A DNA stretch of 64,000 bases from Corynebacterium lemuris (GTDB taxonomy: Bacteria > Actinomycetota > Actinomycetes > Mycobacteriales > Mycobacteriaceae): NCBI RefSeq assembly GCF_024919295.1, contig NZ_JANWTC010000010.1:54653-118652 (forward strand). The letters are read 5' to 3'. The notes beneath the pieces were generated by a model. The model did not search any database. It saw only the letters and a list, made by a program, of their open reading frames with translations, and was not told the DNA's origin. Within the stretch, counting starts at the first letter, position 1, and each line of letters opens with the position of its first letter. Position numbers and translations under genes: made by a program. Positions 9,569-17,890 of this stretch are shown here, one piece after another.

Positions 9569-10315
9569 ATGCGAATGACGACTCAGCGGTCGACCGGAGG
9601 CAGGCACCGCAAGATCACCTCCTCGCAGACGACCAAGGGTCGCATCGCCCTCGTCGCCGTCGCAACCGGCGCGGTTTCTACGGCAGGTATCGGTGGCGCA
9701 GCAGCCGCCCAGATCCAGGCACAGAACCCGGAGCAGTCCGCCACCGCAGCCACCCCGGAGATCGAGCTCGCAGCGAATGCCGCCGAGTTCGCCGCCTCCT
9801 CCGAGGCCGCCCCGCAGATCCTCGCGATCGCCGAGTACAAGCCCGTCGCCAACCTGGCAGACCAGCTGACCAAGGCTGTCGAGCACAACACCATCCGTAC
9901 CGAGATCGACCAGGCCCTCCGCGCGCCTTCCGTAGCCAAGCCGGCCGAGGGTGTGTTCACCTCCGGCTTCGGCCCGCGCTGGGGCACCCTCCACGCCGGC
10001 ATCGACATCGCCAACGTCGTCGGCACCCCGATCCTCGCAGTCATGGACGGCACCGTCATCGACTCCGGCCCGGCCTCCGGCTACGGCCAGTGGATCCGCG
10101 TCCAGCATGACGACGGCGCCGTCTCCGTCTACGGTCACATGGAGACCCTCGCCGTGTCCGTCGGTGACCGCGTCACCGCTGGCCAGAACATCGCCGGTAT
10201 GGGCAACCGTGGTTTCTCCACCGGTTCCCACCTCCACTTCGAGATCCACCCCAACGGCAACGGCGCCGTGGACCCGGTCCCGTGGTTCGCCGAGCGCGGC
10301 ATCACCATCCAGTAG
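9569..10315 (+). CDS. Secreted M23 family peptidoglycan endopeptidase
   Basis: A 248-residue exported protein: basic N-terminus, hydrophobic helix at about 26-48 ending in an Ala-rich cleavage region, a helical spacer to about residue 125, then a LytM/M23 domain. The zinc and catalytic residues are intact: HAGID (His142, Asp146) and HLHFE (His221, His223). Such enzymes cleave cross-bridges in peptidoglycan and in C. glutamicum are MtrAB targets. The ATG at 9569 is preceded by GGAAGAAGG. It is monocistronic, with a strong terminator at 10338. It resembles the second M23 gene 3.3 kb downstream. Confidence 0.9.
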   Translation: MRMTTQRSTGGRHRKITSSQTTKGRIALVAVATGAVSTAGIGGAAAAQIQAQNPEQSATAATPEIELAANAAEFAASSEAAPQILAIAEYKPVANLADQLTKAVEHNTIRTEIDQALRAPSVAKPAEGVFTSGFGPRWGTLHAGIDIANVVGTPILAVMDGTVIDSGPASGYGQWIRVQHDDGAVSVYGHMETLAVSVGDRVTAGQNIAGMGNRGFSTGSHLHFEIHPNGNGAVDPVPWFAERGITIQ

Positions 10316-10337
10316 CCACACCTTATCCTTCAGTTCA

Positions 10338-10366
10338 GGACCCGACCCTCAAGGTCGGGTCCTTTT
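10338..10366 (+). terminator. Rho-independent terminator after the first M23 gene
   Basis: Perfect 10-bp stem GGACCCGACC/GGTCGGGTCC with a CTCAA loop, followed by TTTT. It lies 23 bp after the peptidase stop and 53 bp before the ABC ATPase start, so the ABC genes should have their own promoter. Confidence 0.92.
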
Positions 10367-10418
10367 GTTATGCCCGGCCCCTTCTGGGAGGCCGTTGCCC
10401 AGGGGTAATCTCCTGCTC

Positions 10419-11066
10419 ATGAGCGTCAGCACTCCCCCATCTGCGGCCCTCGCGCTGCAGAACGTGTCCTGCCGGGTGCTGACTGATGTCTCCCTCACCG
10501 TCAACCCCGGGGAGCTGGTCGCCGTCACCGGCCCCTCCGGTTCAGGCAAGTCCACCCTCATCCACGTGGCCGGTCTCCTCCTGCCGGTCACCGCCGGGAC
10601 CGTGCTCGTCGACGGCATCGATGTCTCCCGGCTCACCCGTACCCAGGCCGCGGAGGTGCGCCGCCGGCGGATCGGCCTGGTCCTCCAGCGGGACAACCTC
10701 CTCCCCCGACTGACCCTCGCAGAGAACATCGCCCTGCCGCTGGAGCTGGATAACGCACCCGTCGCCGGCATCGGGGAGGCGCTGGCCGCCGTCGGACTGG
10801 AGGGGAAGGGCGACCTCCTCCCGGAAGCGGTCTCCGAGGCAGAGGCCCAGCGCGCCGCACTGGCCCGCGCACTGATCGGCCCCCGCACCCTGGTGCTGGC
10901 GGACGAACCCACCGGAGCCCTCGACACGACGGCCGGCGCGCAGGTGCTCGGCGTCCTGCGCAGGCTCATCGACACCGGCGGTTCCGGCCTGCTGGTCACC
11001 CACGAACCACGCGTGGCCGACTGGGCGGACCGCACGGTCAGTCTGCGCGACGGAAGACTGACGTGA
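10419..11066 (+). CDS. ABC transporter ATPase (MacB/LolD type) with degenerate signature motif
   Basis: A 215-residue nucleotide-binding subunit. Walker A is GPSGSGKST (38-46), the Q-loop is in GLVLQRDNLLPR (about 87-97), Walker B is LVLADEP (158-164) and the H-loop is in LLVTHEPR. The ABC signature, normally LSGGQ, reads VSEAE at 138-142, keeping only the serine. In ABC dimers this motif contacts the ATP gamma-phosphate across the interface, so hydrolysis may be slow or absent. The last four bases overlap the permease start (GTGA), showing coupled translation. It stands between two M23 peptidase genes. Confidence 0.88.
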   Translation: MSVSTPPSAALALQNVSCRVLTDVSLTVNPGELVAVTGPSGSGKSTLIHVAGLLLPVTAGTVLVDGIDVSRLTRTQAAEVRRRRIGLVLQRDNLLPRLTLAENIALPLELDNAPVAGIGEALAAVGLEGKGDLLPEAVSEAEAQRAALARALIGPRTLVLADEPTGALDTTAGAQVLGVLRRLIDTGGSGLLVTHEPRVADWADRTVSLRDGRLT

Positions 11067-13498
11067 AAGTGACGGGGGCGTCGATGCGCATCGCCCTCCG
11101 CCACCCCTGGCACGCGCTCGTCGCGGTCCTGCTCATCGCGGCACCGGTGGCATTCCTCAGCTCCGTGCTCATCCAGGAGGCCTCCCGCTCCACGGCCCAT
11201 GCCCTCGCCTTCGCCCCCACCACCGCCCGTTACATCGGCGGGCAGTGCCAGCAGTCCCCTGACGGTCACATCCACGAATGCGCCGGCGAGTCCGCGGATC
11301 TCCCCCAGCAGACCCTGCTCACTGAGGCCCTGCGGGGTGAGACCTCCGCACGGCTGGTGATCAGTGGGCCCGCCGAGCTCAACTCCCCCACCGCGACGTC
11401 CCCCACTTCCCTGACCCAGGTGGACCCCGCCGTGGAGCACGCACCCCCGTCAGGGATGATCCGCCTGGTCACCTTCCAACGGGAGCAGCTGGGTCTCTCG
11501 GTCGGTGACACGGTCCTGCTCACCGTCGACGGGCGCACCCTCGGACTCCGGATCGCCGGGGACACCCCCGGTATCGAGTCATTGATCTCCCACCCCACGG
11601 TGACCGACCCGGCGGAATTCCGCCTCCCGGGCAACACCTGGGCGCTGTGGCACCTCCCGGGGGTGGTGACCTGGGATGACGTCGCCCGACTCAATCAGGT
11701 AGGTTTCGTCGTCCAGGCCGAGGAGATCGCCGGTGATCCCCCGCCCGTCCAACCGGGCTTCGCACCGCACCCCATGGGAATGATCCACGAACCCTTCTTC
11801 CTCGTGTGGGCGCTGCTGATGCTGGTGCTCGCCCTCACCATCACGCTGCTGGCAGCGCTCATCCTCTCTCCGGTGTTCACGATCACGCTGGGCCGGCAGT
11901 CCCGCGCCTTCGCGCTTCTGGCAGCACAGGGCGCCAGCCCTCGCCGGCTCCTGCGGCTGGGGCTCCTCCAGGGCCTCCTGGCCGGACTGGTGGGCGCCAC
12001 CGCCGGCATGCTGGCCGGGGGCCTCTGGGCGCTGCTCTGGTGGCCGCGGCACTACCCGGACTGGCCCGTCGTGCTGTGGTCGGCATGGCTTCCCGCCCTG
12101 TGGCTCTTCGCCGTCGCCGTGGCCGCCGGTGCGGCGCTGCCCGCAGCGCGCCGGGCTGCCCGGGCAACCATAGTCAGCACCCCGGCGCGCACCCGGGATC
12201 TCCACCGGTGGATGCGGAGCGGGATGGTCCTCCTCGGCGCCTCCGCCCTCATCCTGGCCATCAGCCTCATGAGTCCGCCGCTGCCGAATTTCGAGGACCT
12301 CAGCTGGGCCTCGGCCGCTGCCGGTATCGGTGGTCTCCTCGGCTTCCTCGGCATCGTCCTGTCCGCACCCGCCATCGTGGGGCTGGTCGGCCGGCTGGTC
12401 CGCCGTCCCCTGTCCGCCCGTCTGGCGGCGCGGGACCTGGTCCAGCAGCCCGCCCGCTCCGCCTCCACGGTGGCGGCAGTGACCGCGCTGGTCACGCTGG
12501 CGACCACCATGATGGTGCAGTCGCAGGCCTACGACACCCGGGCGGCGGTCTGGGAGCAGGCAACCTACCGTCCGGGGGTCATCGCCGTGCAGGACTCCCC
12601 GCGGCTGGCGGAGGTGGTCACGGCGGTCACGGAGGTGGTCGGTCCGGTCAGCCGCACAGACGTCCACGGCCTGGGGGCCGACTGGTTGAGCCCGACACAC
12701 ACCTTCCTCGTGGCCGAGCCGCCGACCCGCGACCGGCCGGACATGTCTTTCTGGGTGCCTGGCCCGGCGGCCCTGTTCGACGCCAGTGTGGTCATCGCGT
12801 CGCCGGGGCTCATCGGCGCCCTGGTCACCCGGGATCCCCTCCCCCTCGGGCCCGCCATGCTCGTCCCCACCTACATCGGCCAGGAAGAGGCAACCTTCCG
12901 GCTGCACAACTACGCCGATGAACCGGTTGGTGAGGCCGCCGTCCTGCCCCTGAGCCCGATCCTGCCGGAAGGGGTGTCGGACTGGTTGCCCACCGCGGAG
13001 GCCTTCGCCCAGTTCCGGGTGGCGGAGGACTTTCTCGGTGTGCTCCTCACCGCCGGGCAGGCGGTCACTCCTGCCATGCAGGCGGAGCTGGCGGAGATCG
13101 ACCCGGGCATCCGCGTACCGGGGGTTGCGCACCGGCAGAGCATCACACCGAAACTGCTGCTCACCGGCGCGGTGGTCCTCCTCGTCGGGGTGGTCCTGCT
13201 GCTGTCAGTGCGGCAGGGTCGCCGACACAACATGGTGCTGGAGGTGATCGGGGTGCCACCCCGTACCGCCCGGGCCGTCGCCGCCTGGTCCGGAGCTCTA
13301 CTCACCCTGTCGGGCGCGGCACCGGGTCTGCTGGTGGGGCACCTCGGGGCGCTGCTCATCTCCCGGCAGACGCTGACCTACGTCGGCGTCGACTGGTGGC
13401 TGGTGCCGGCACTGCTAGTTCTCGCCCCGGCCGTGGTGGCCGCGATCGGCTGGTTCTCCGCCTTTCCGCCACCCCCGAACCACCTCCCCCAGAAGTAA
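11063..13498 (+). CDS. FtsX/MacB-type ABC transporter permease
   Basis: An 811-residue permease. It has a first membrane helix near residues 15-35, an extracytoplasmic region of about 200 residues with two cysteines (GGQCQQSPDGHIHEC), an FtsX-type bundle at about 240-360, further helices at about 380-460, a second external domain and a final FtsX-like bundle at about 690-800. The GTG at 11063 overlaps the ATPase stop and follows GGAAG; an ATG at 11084, preceded by GGGGGCG, is an alternative start. Substrate is unknown. Proteins of this class transmit ATPase motion to periplasmic partners or extrude lipids and peptides. Confidence 0.85.
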   Translation: MKVTGASMRIALRHPWHALVAVLLIAAPVAFLSSVLIQEASRSTAHALAFAPTTARYIGGQCQQSPDGHIHECAGESADLPQQTLLTEALRGETSARLVISGPAELNSPTATSPTSLTQVDPAVEHAPPSGMIRLVTFQREQLGLSVGDTVLLTVDGRTLGLRIAGDTPGIESLISHPTVTDPAEFRLPGNTWALWHLPGVVTWDDVARLNQVGFVVQAEEIAGDPPPVQPGFAPHPMGMIHEPFFLVWALLMLVLALTITLLAALILSPVFTITLGRQSRAFALLAAQGASPRRLLRLGLLQGLLAGLVGATAGMLAGGLWALLWWPRHYPDWPVVLWSAWLPALWLFAVAVAAGAALPAARRAARATIVSTPARTRDLHRWMRSGMVLLGASALILAISLMSPPLPNFEDLSWASAAAGIGGLLGFLGIVLSAPAIVGLVGRLVRRPLSARLAARDLVQQPARSASTVAAVTALVTLATTMMVQSQAYDTRAAVWEQATYRPGVIAVQDSPRLAEVVTAVTEVVGPVSRTDVHGLGADWLSPTHTFLVAEPPTRDRPDMSFWVPGPAALFDASVVIASPGLIGALVTRDPLPLGPAMLVPTYIGQEEATFRLHNYADEPVGEAAVLPLSPILPEGVSDWLPTAEAFAQFRVAEDFLGVLLTAGQAVTPAMQAELAEIDPGIRVPGVAHRQSITPKLLLTGAVVLLVGVVLLLSVRQGRRHNMVLEVIGVPPRTARAVAAWSGALLTLSGAAPGLLVGHLGALLISRQTLTYVGVDWWLVPALLVLAPAVVAAIGWFSAFPPPPNHLPQK

Positions 13499-13522
13499 CA
13501 TTCCGACACTTCCCCACCATAT

Positions 13523-13538
13523 GTAACATGCCTGTGAC
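13523..13538 (+). promoter_or_regulatory. MtrA-like direct repeat before the second M23 gene
   Basis: GTAAC-N6-GTGAC with the same 11-bp period as the repeat at 9519-9534, here 118 bp upstream of the peptidase ATG. A further GTAAC at 13494-13498 overlaps the permease stop codon. Assignment by eye only. Confidence 0.35.
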
Positions 13539-13655
13539 CTGCGGGGACCAGACATGTACGTTTCGTAAACCCCCTTTTAACCTGCGCTTTCGCGTTGCTG
13601 CCCCTCTGTTGCCCCGGTAGTTTTAACTCGTCCCCGAAACGAAAAGGTAACAACG

Positions 13656-14417
13656 ATGAAAAGAACGGGCCTCAGGACCCTCCTCGCAGCCACTGCCGTC
13701 ACCACAGGGCTCAGCTCCGCGGTTCTCGCCCCTGCTGCAGGTGCGCAGGAGGCCACGTTCCAGGTGACCGAGGAAGGCGTCGAGGGCGCCGACCTCAATG
13801 ACCTGATCACCGTCCTCGATGCGGTGGGCAAGCTCGCTGACACGGTCGCCGCCGACGGCTCCACCGAGAACGGGCCCACCGACCTGCAGGTCATCCTCGA
13901 CCCCCTGGAGGCCCTCTCCTCGGCCATCACCCTTGTTTCCCCGGACGATCTGACCGACGTGGATCTCGGCGACGTCCTCGGCAGCATCAACAGGATGTCC
14001 CCGGTCCGCGGCCAGACCGCCGACGGCCGCACCGTCGTATTCCCCACCTCCGGACAGTTCACCTCCGGCTACGGCTCCCGCTGGGGTGCGACCCACGAGG
14101 GTATCGACATCGCCGATCCCATCGGCACCCCGGTGCTGGCGGTCATGGACGGCGAGGTCATCAACGCCGGACCGGCCGACGGTTTCGGGCAGTGGGTCCG
14201 CCTGCGCCACGATGACGGCTCCATCTCCGTCTACGGGCATGTCCACACAATCGACGTCTCCGTCGGCCAGCGCGTCAACGCCGGCGACCAGATCGCCACC
14301 ATCGGCAACGAGGGCCACTCCACCGGCCCCCACCTGCACTTCGAGATCCGTCCCGACGGCAACGGCCCGACAGACCCCGTCAGCTGGTTCGCCAGCCAGG
14401 GCATCAATGTCAGCTAG
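13656..14417 (+). CDS. Secreted M23 family peptidoglycan endopeptidase, second copy
   Basis: A 253-residue exported protein with a classical signal peptide (basic MKRTGLRT, hydrophobic core, cleavage near AGAQ at about residue 31), a spacer rich in acidic residues, and a C-terminal LytM domain with HEGID (His147, Asp151) and HLHFE (His226, His228), all catalytic positions retained. The M23 domain is close to that of the gene at 9569, so the pair looks like diverged paralogues. The ATG follows AAAAGGTAACAACG. Its TAG stop is immediately adjacent to the pcrA stop on the other strand. Confidence 0.9.
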   Translation: MKRTGLRTLLAATAVTTGLSSAVLAPAAGAQEATFQVTEEGVEGADLNDLITVLDAVGKLADTVAADGSTENGPTDLQVILDPLEALSSAITLVSPDDLTDVDLGDVLGSINRMSPVRGQTADGRTVVFPTSGQFTSGYGSRWGATHEGIDIADPIGTPVLAVMDGEVINAGPADGFGQWVRLRHDDGSISVYGHVHTIDVSVGQRVNAGDQIATIGNEGHSTGPHLHFEIRPDGNGPTDPVSWFASQGINVS

Positions 14418-16754
14418 CTAGAGCTTCTCCATCGGTACCCCGCCGATGAGCATCAGCCGCACCTTGCCGGAGGAACCGAAGTCGATTGTCACGGTGGCAC
14501 GCGCCCCGGAACCGTCGGAGGTGATGACCGTGCCCAGCCCGTATTTATCGTGGTTGACCCGGTCGCCCACCGTCAGCTGGAGGTTGTTGTTGCTGCTGCG
14601 GGCCTTCGGCAGGTCCGGCCGCCGCGGCGGGGTGCGCCGCTGCGTCGGCTGGCCCCAGGAACCCGCACCGGAAGCGGACCACGACTGCTCCGGCTCCTCC
14701 CGGCGCCAGTCGACCAGATCCTCCGGCACCTCACCGAGGAAGCGGCTCGGCGGGTTGGTCACCGCATTGCCCCAGGAAGAGCGCAGCATCGCCCGGGTGA
14801 TGTAGAGCTGCTCCCGGGCGCGGGTGATACCCACGTACGCCAGGCGACGCTCCTCGGCCAGTTCCTTCGGGTCGCCCAGAGCGCGCAGGTGCGGGAACTG
14901 CCCGTCCTCCCATCCGGTGAGGAAGACGACCGGGAACTCCAGGCCCTTGGCCGTGTGCAGGGTCATGAGCGTGACCACGCCCTGCTCGTTGTCGGGGAGC
15001 TGGTCCGCATCAGCCACCAGCGAGACCTTCTCCAGGAAGGCCTGCAGGGAACCCGGCGCGGCCTCGCCTTCCTCAAGCTGGAACTCGCCGCCGTCCATTT
15101 CCTCGTAGGCGACCTGGTTGGCCGCCTCGGAGGAGAATTCCCGGGCGACCGAGACCAGCTCGTTGAGGTTGTCCAGGCGCGCGCCGTCCTGCGGGTCGTT
15201 GCTGGCCTCCAGCTCGGCACGGTAGCCGGTGATGTCCAGCACCCGGGAGATGAGCTCGCCGAGGTCCGGCATGCCGGTGACCTCATTGACCATGGCGGGC
15301 ATCTCGGCGCGCAGGGTGTCCATCATGTCGATGAATTTCGCCACGGCGTTGCGCCCGCGCGCGCCGAGGAGATCGACTTTGTCGGCGGCGGCGTCGATAA
15401 GCGCGGCGCCGAAGGAGACGGCGTTGTTCCCGGCGTGCAGCGCGATGAAGGCCTGTGCACGGTCGCCGATGCCGCGGCGCGGGGTGTTGATGATCCGGCG
15501 CAGGCTGACCGTGTCGTCGGGGTTCTCCAGGATACGCAGGTAGGCGACGATGTCGCGGATCTCGCGGCGCTCGTAGAAGCGGGTGCCGCCGACCACCTTG
15601 TAGGGGATCCCGGCGCGGATGAACACGTCCTCCAGCGCGCGGGAGGCGTTGTTGGTGCGGTACATCACCGCGACGTCGGAGTAGGTGGCCCCCTTGTCGA
15701 CGACCGCGTCGATCTCGCCTGCGATGAAACGCGCCTCGTCGTGCTCGTTGTCCGCGACGTAGCCGATGATCCGCCGGCCCTCGCCGTGGGCGGTCCACAG
15801 CTTCTTCTCCCGGCGGCCGTCGTTACGCGAGATCACGGCGTTGGCGGCGTTGAGGATCGTCTGCGTCGAGCGGTAGTTCTGCTCCAGCAGGATGGTGCGG
15901 GCCTGCGGGTAGTCGCGCTCGAATTCCTCGATGTTGCGGATCGTCGCCCCACGGAAGGCGTAGATCGACTGGTCGGAATCACCCACCACGCACAACTCCG
16001 GGGCGTCCTGCCCCTTACCCACCAGCGTGGCGATGAGCATGTACTGGGCATGGTTGGTGTCCTGGTACTCGTCGATGAGCACATGACGGAAGCGACGGCG
16101 GTAGTGGTCGGTGACCTGCGGGTGCTCCTGGAAGATGCGCACCACCTCACCGATGAGGTCATCGAAGTCCACGGCGTTGGCCGCCCGCAGACGCCGCTGG
16201 TAGTCACCGAAGACCTGCGCCACGGTCAACTCGAAGGGGTTGCGTGTGGCCTCGGCCTCCGCGAGCGCATCCTCCGGGGTGATGAGTTCGTTCTTCAGGT
16301 TGGAGATCGCGTTGCCCAGGACCCGGGCGGTGAATTTCTTCAGGTCCAGGTTGTGGTCCTTCGCGATCATCGACAGCAGACGGCGGGAATCATCCGAGTC
16401 GTAGATGGTGAAGTTCGTGTTCAACCCCGGCACGAGCTGTGCCTGCTGGCGGAGGATGCGCACGCATACCGAGTGGAAGGTGGCCACCCACATCCGTTCG
16501 GCGATCGCGCCGACCAGACCGGAGACGCGTTCACGCATCTCGGCGGCGGCCTTGTTGGTGAAGGTGATGGCGAGGATCTGCCAGGGCGCCACCCCGCGGT
16601 TCTGCATGAGGTGGGCGATCCGCCGGGTGAGCACCGCGGTCTTGCCGGAGCCGGCACCTGCGACGATGAGCAGGGGGGAACCGGAGTGTTCGACGGCGGC
16701 CTTCTGCTGCTCATTGAGGCCCAGGGTGAGATCGGTGGAGATGGACTGCTGCAT
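14418..16754 (-). CDS. pcrA: ATP-dependent DNA helicase PcrA/UvrD
   Basis: A 778-residue superfamily 1A helicase. Walker A GAGSGKT is at 33-39, motif II DEYQDTNHAQY, motif III GDSDQSIYAFRGA, motif IV EQNYRSTQTIL, motif V TLHTAKGLEFPVVFL and motif VI YVGITRAREQLYI. The C-terminus carries the PcrA-type tudor-like segment VGDRVNHDKYGLGTV. It unwinds DNA in nucleotide excision and mismatch repair and during replication-fork rescue. The ATG at 16754 gives the usual short N-terminus before LNEQQKAAVE. It is divergent from chorismate mutase, as in mycobacteria (Rv0949/Rv0948c). Confidence 0.97.
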   Translation of the reverse strand: MQQSISTDLTLGLNEQQKAAVEHSGSPLLIVAGAGSGKTAVLTRRIAHLMQNRGVAPWQILAITFTNKAAAEMRERVSGLVGAIAERMWVATFHSVCVRILRQQAQLVPGLNTNFTIYDSDDSRRLLSMIAKDHNLDLKKFTARVLGNAISNLKNELITPEDALAEAEATRNPFELTVAQVFGDYQRRLRAANAVDFDDLIGEVVRIFQEHPQVTDHYRRRFRHVLIDEYQDTNHAQYMLIATLVGKGQDAPELCVVGDSDQSIYAFRGATIRNIEEFERDYPQARTILLEQNYRSTQTILNAANAVISRNDGRREKKLWTAHGEGRRIIGYVADNEHDEARFIAGEIDAVVDKGATYSDVAVMYRTNNASRALEDVFIRAGIPYKVVGGTRFYERREIRDIVAYLRILENPDDTVSLRRIINTPRRGIGDRAQAFIALHAGNNAVSFGAALIDAAADKVDLLGARGRNAVAKFIDMMDTLRAEMPAMVNEVTGMPDLGELISRVLDITGYRAELEASNDPQDGARLDNLNELVSVAREFSSEAANQVAYEEMDGGEFQLEEGEAAPGSLQAFLEKVSLVADADQLPDNEQGVVTLMTLHTAKGLEFPVVFLTGWEDGQFPHLRALGDPKELAEERRLAYVGITRAREQLYITRAMLRSSWGNAVTNPPSRFLGEVPEDLVDWRREEPEQSWSASGAGSWGQPTQRRTPPRRPDLPKARSSNNNLQLTVGDRVNHDKYGLGTVITSDGSGARATVTIDFGSSGKVRLMLIGGVPMEKL

Positions 16755-16808
16755 GCTTAACAACCTACTAGCCCGACCCGACATGACCCCCGTGGCACAA
16801 TAGTGCCC

Positions 16809-17117
16809 ATGACTGACGCTGCTGAACCCCAGTTCGAGATCCGCATGCCCTCCGGCACCGACGACCCCCTGTCCGATGCGGAGATCCAGCAGTACCGGCA
16901 GGAGATCGACCGGCTCAACCGGGTCATCCTCGACGCTGTGAAGCGTCGCACCGAAGTCGCCCAGGCCATCGGCAAGACCCGCATGGGCTCCGGCGGCACC
17001 CGCCTGGTGCACACCCGCGAACTGGCGATCATCAACCAGTTCCGCGCGGAACTCGGTCCCGAGGGCCCGGAGATCGCCAACGCGCTGCTGCGTCTGGGGC
17101 GCGGCCGGCTTGGCTGA
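16809..17117 (+). CDS. csm: Chorismate mutase (AroQ-delta type)
   Basis: A 102-residue all-helical chorismate mutase converting chorismate to prephenate. The segments IQQYRQEIDRLNRVILDAVK, RTEVAQAIGKTRMGSGG and RLVHTRELAIINQF supply the active-site Arg and Lys positions. The C-terminus LLRLGRGRLG is the conserved end which, in actinobacterial enzymes, is involved in activation by the DAHP synthase partner. The ATG at 16809 was preferred to a GTG at 16803. Divergent from pcrA with a 54-bp gap. Confidence 0.93.
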   Translation: MTDAAEPQFEIRMPSGTDDPLSDAEIQQYRQEIDRLNRVILDAVKRRTEVAQAIGKTRMGSGGTRLVHTRELAIINQFRAELGPEGPEIANALLRLGRGRLG

Positions 17118-17478
17118 GTGGCCCACCCTGCTGGTGACCACATGGTTCGTCGCTGAGCCATCGCTCACCGACGACGCCCACCAGCTCTACACCGCCCGCG
17201 TCGGTGCCATCCCGCCGGAGGCGGCCGAGGTGCATTTCATCTCTGCGTCGCCGGTATCTGCAGAGGACCCCCATCTGCTGGCCATGCTGCGGGAGACCGC
17301 CTCATACGAAGGACTGGATCCGGCACGGCTGGAACTCTTCACGCTGCGGTGCGCGCTGACCTTCGACCCCGCCTGTGAAGATGAGGTCCACCAGCAGCTG
17401 TTCTTCTGCGGCCCGACGGAACGCGACCCGTTCCCCGGTTTCCAGTCCCATGAGGTCCTCCGGCTGCTGCGGAGCTGA
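17110..17478 (+). CDS. Hypothetical protein
   Basis: A 122-residue soluble protein of unknown family, overlapping the chorismate mutase stop by 8 bp if it starts at the TTG at 17110. A GTG at 17134 (VTTWFVAEPS) is another candidate start. It contains three cysteines and no membrane segment. The N-terminal TLLVTTWFVAEPS resembles the opening of the protein at 43047-43886 (VVTLWFVTAADP), a loose similarity that may be chance. Coding is supported by strong GC3 bias and by filling the gap up to the next convergent gene; function unknown. Confidence 0.55.
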   Translation: MAEWPTLLVTTWFVAEPSLTDDAHQLYTARVGAIPPEAAEVHFISASPVSAEDPHLLAMLRETASYEGLDPARLELFTLRCALTFDPACEDEVHQQLFFCGPTERDPFPGFQSHEVLRLLRS

Positions 17479-17479
17479 G

Positions 17480-17794
17480 CTACTGTTCCGTGGAGTCGAG
17501 GACGACCTCGAACTCCAGCAGTTCAGCGCCGCTGGCCACCGGCTGACGCTTCTCACCACTGTGGGCACTGTGGGCGTTGCGGGCGTCTCCGTCGCGCCAG
17601 GCTACGTAGGACTCCTCGTCAGCCCAGCGGGTGACCACGAAGTAACGGTCCTCCCCTGCGACGGGGCGCAGGAGCTGGAAACCCTCGAAACCGGGTGAGG
17701 AGTCGACGGCCTGCTTGCGGGCGGCGAAACGGGCCTCGAGTTCGGGGCCGGCGCCCTCGGGGACGGTGATTGCGTTGATCTTGACGATGCTCAT
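17480..17794 (-). CDS. Antibiotic biosynthesis monooxygenase (ABM) domain protein
   Basis: A 104-residue single-domain protein of the dimeric ferredoxin-like ABM fold. It shows MSIVKINAITVPEGAGPELEA, a central SSPGFEGFQLLRPVAG and RYFVVTRWADEESYVAW, a pattern typical of heme-degrading or quinol monooxygenase-like ABM proteins. The ATG at 17794 is preferred over one at 17803 because it starts the conserved strand directly. Cofactor and substrate cannot be told. Convergent with the hypothetical gene at 17110, with 1 bp between stops. Confidence 0.8.
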   Translation of the reverse strand: MSIVKINAITVPEGAGPELEARFAARKQAVDSSPGFEGFQLLRPVAGEDRYFVVTRWADEESYVAWRDGDARNAHSAHSGEKRQPVASGAELLEFEVVLDSTEQ

Positions 17795-17890
17795 GTCACC
17801 CATTGTGCCTGCTTCCCGGGCGGACGTGGGGTTTCTTCACTACATTCAGGAGGAACATAAAAGAGATCTGAACCGATGAGGAGCCCCCAC

